Below are positions 63,318 to 64,000 of a DNA stretch of 64,000 nt, one piece after another. Position 1 is the stretch's first letter; the number at the start of each line of letters is the position of its first letter. The stretch comes from Torreya grandis (lineage: Eukaryota; Streptophyta; Pinopsida; Cupressales; Taxaceae): assembly GCA_037957365.1 (NCBI GenBank), contig JARHVA010006306.1, positions 487,001-551,000 on the forward strand. Reading direction: 5' to 3'. The position numbers and the translations under genes were made by a program. The notes under the pieces are model-generated. The model was not told the origin of the DNA. It made no database searches and saw nothing but the letters and a program-made list of their open reading frames with translations.

Positions 63318-63433
63318 GGAATTTGTATTTAACCATGTGGATTGCTAGTGTAGACAAGGTCAAGATCTAAGCAGGGTGAAGGAGAATTAGTAGAATACGA
63401 TCAATAGATTGGATCAAGACATACTATAGAAAT

Positions 63434-64000
63434 GAGAGATGACTTTGAGTTTAAATGAGATTTTTGAGAATCATTCTTGGAAATTAAGGACATGGTCAAG
63501 GAAATTTACTATGAAAGATGAATTAAGATGGAGCATGATGAATGTGGTAAAAATTCTAAGAAACCTTCCTCCGCTTCTGGTGATGGTAAAGATAAAAAAG
63601 ATGTTGAATCTCTTCCTTCACTAAAGCTATATATTAATTTTGAATTGCCTATGTTTAATGGTGAAATTAATGTAAAAAAGATGGATAACTAGATAAATTA
63701 AATTGAAGTATATTATAAGGTCTAGAAGATTGTAAATGATGAGGCTAATATTCACTTGGATATTATTTGAATGGGAGGCACAACTCTCATCTAATGGGAG
63801 AGTAAGTTGAAGTAAATCAAGACTAATATAGGAAACTCTATTTCCACTTAGATTGAATTTGTTGATGCATTCAGAAAGAAATTTTATCCTTTAGGCTATA
63901 TGTAGCAAGCCATGATGGATTGGCAATATTTTAGACAAATTTAAGGCCAAAATGTTTAATATTATACATAAGAATTTAGGAAAAAGGCTTTAATTTTGAA
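63434..64000 (+). pseudogene. gag: gag of element H (5' part, cut by window end)
   Basis: From the ATG at 63434 (MRDDFEF) one frame runs to the window end with several TGA/TAG/TAA stops. After a Lys/Ser-rich part (KPSSASGDGKDKKDVESLPS) comes a typical Retrotrans_gag domain of plant chromovirus-like Ty3/gypsy elements: LYINFELPMFNGEINVKKMD, IEVYYKV, MGGTTLI, WESKLK, IEFVDAFRKKFYPLGYM, AMMDWQYFRQI and EFRKKALIL. Gag forms the virus-like particle. Stops fall where Trp, Gln or Arg codons would be made by reversing C-to-T or G-to-A changes (for example MDN, stop, INQIEVY). The C-terminal zinc knuckle and pol would lie outside the window. Confidence 0.85.

Overview
The window looks like nuclear intergenic DNA of a seed plant with a large, repeat-rich genome. 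The reasons are that it is strongly A+T-rich and CpG-poor and almost all of its recognisable content is decayed plant Ty3/gypsy-type LTR retrotransposon sequence. Several elements have primer-binding sites like plant initiator-tRNA-Met sites (TGGTATCAGAGC type), and long reading frames are broken mostly by TAG/TAA. I found no convincing host gene, tRNA, rRNA or CRISPR array. The species cannot be named from the sequence.

Layout. 1-8.6 kb: mosaic of short direct-repeat pairs, including an LTR-like pair (4556-5235 and 7952-8590) around a long broken minus-strand frame of unknown function. Each LTR-like copy holds a striking array of TTGAC motifs exactly 10 bp apart. 8.6-14.2 kb: purine-rich and T-rich repeats and a very decayed plus-strand frame. 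14.2-25.6 kb: copy D1 of a dispersed composite repeat (minus-strand gypsy gag plus a plus-strand LTR with a tRNA-Met-type PBS), interrupted at 18693-24205 by a non-autonomous LTR element, N, with about 2-kb LTRs. 25.6-32.9 kb: microsatellites, a gypsy integrase fragment and a minus-strand helical frame of unknown function. 32.9-62.4 kb: copy D2 of the same composite, interrupted at 38876 to about 60807 by a ~22-kb gypsy element with giant LTRs (about 6.5 and 9.1 kb). 62.4-64.0 kb: 5' LTR, PBS and gag start of another gypsy element, cut by the window end.

The giant element is the main object of interest. Its internal 6 kb carries gag, protease, an RNase H-like domain, reverse transcriptase (YMDD kept), a second RNase H and integrase, all broken. 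Each LTR carries a long reading frame of its own (about 1,250 codons, unrecognised, with a Lys-rich, Pro/Thr/Ser-rich and coiled-coil architecture). The 3' LTR also has a ~2.4-kb internal tandem duplication. D1 and D2 act as reciprocal empty sites: D2 is uninterrupted where N sits in D1, and D1 is uninterrupted where the giant element sits in D2, which gives direct evidence for both insertions. None of the coding regions looks intact, so nothing here is expected to make a full-length functional protein.
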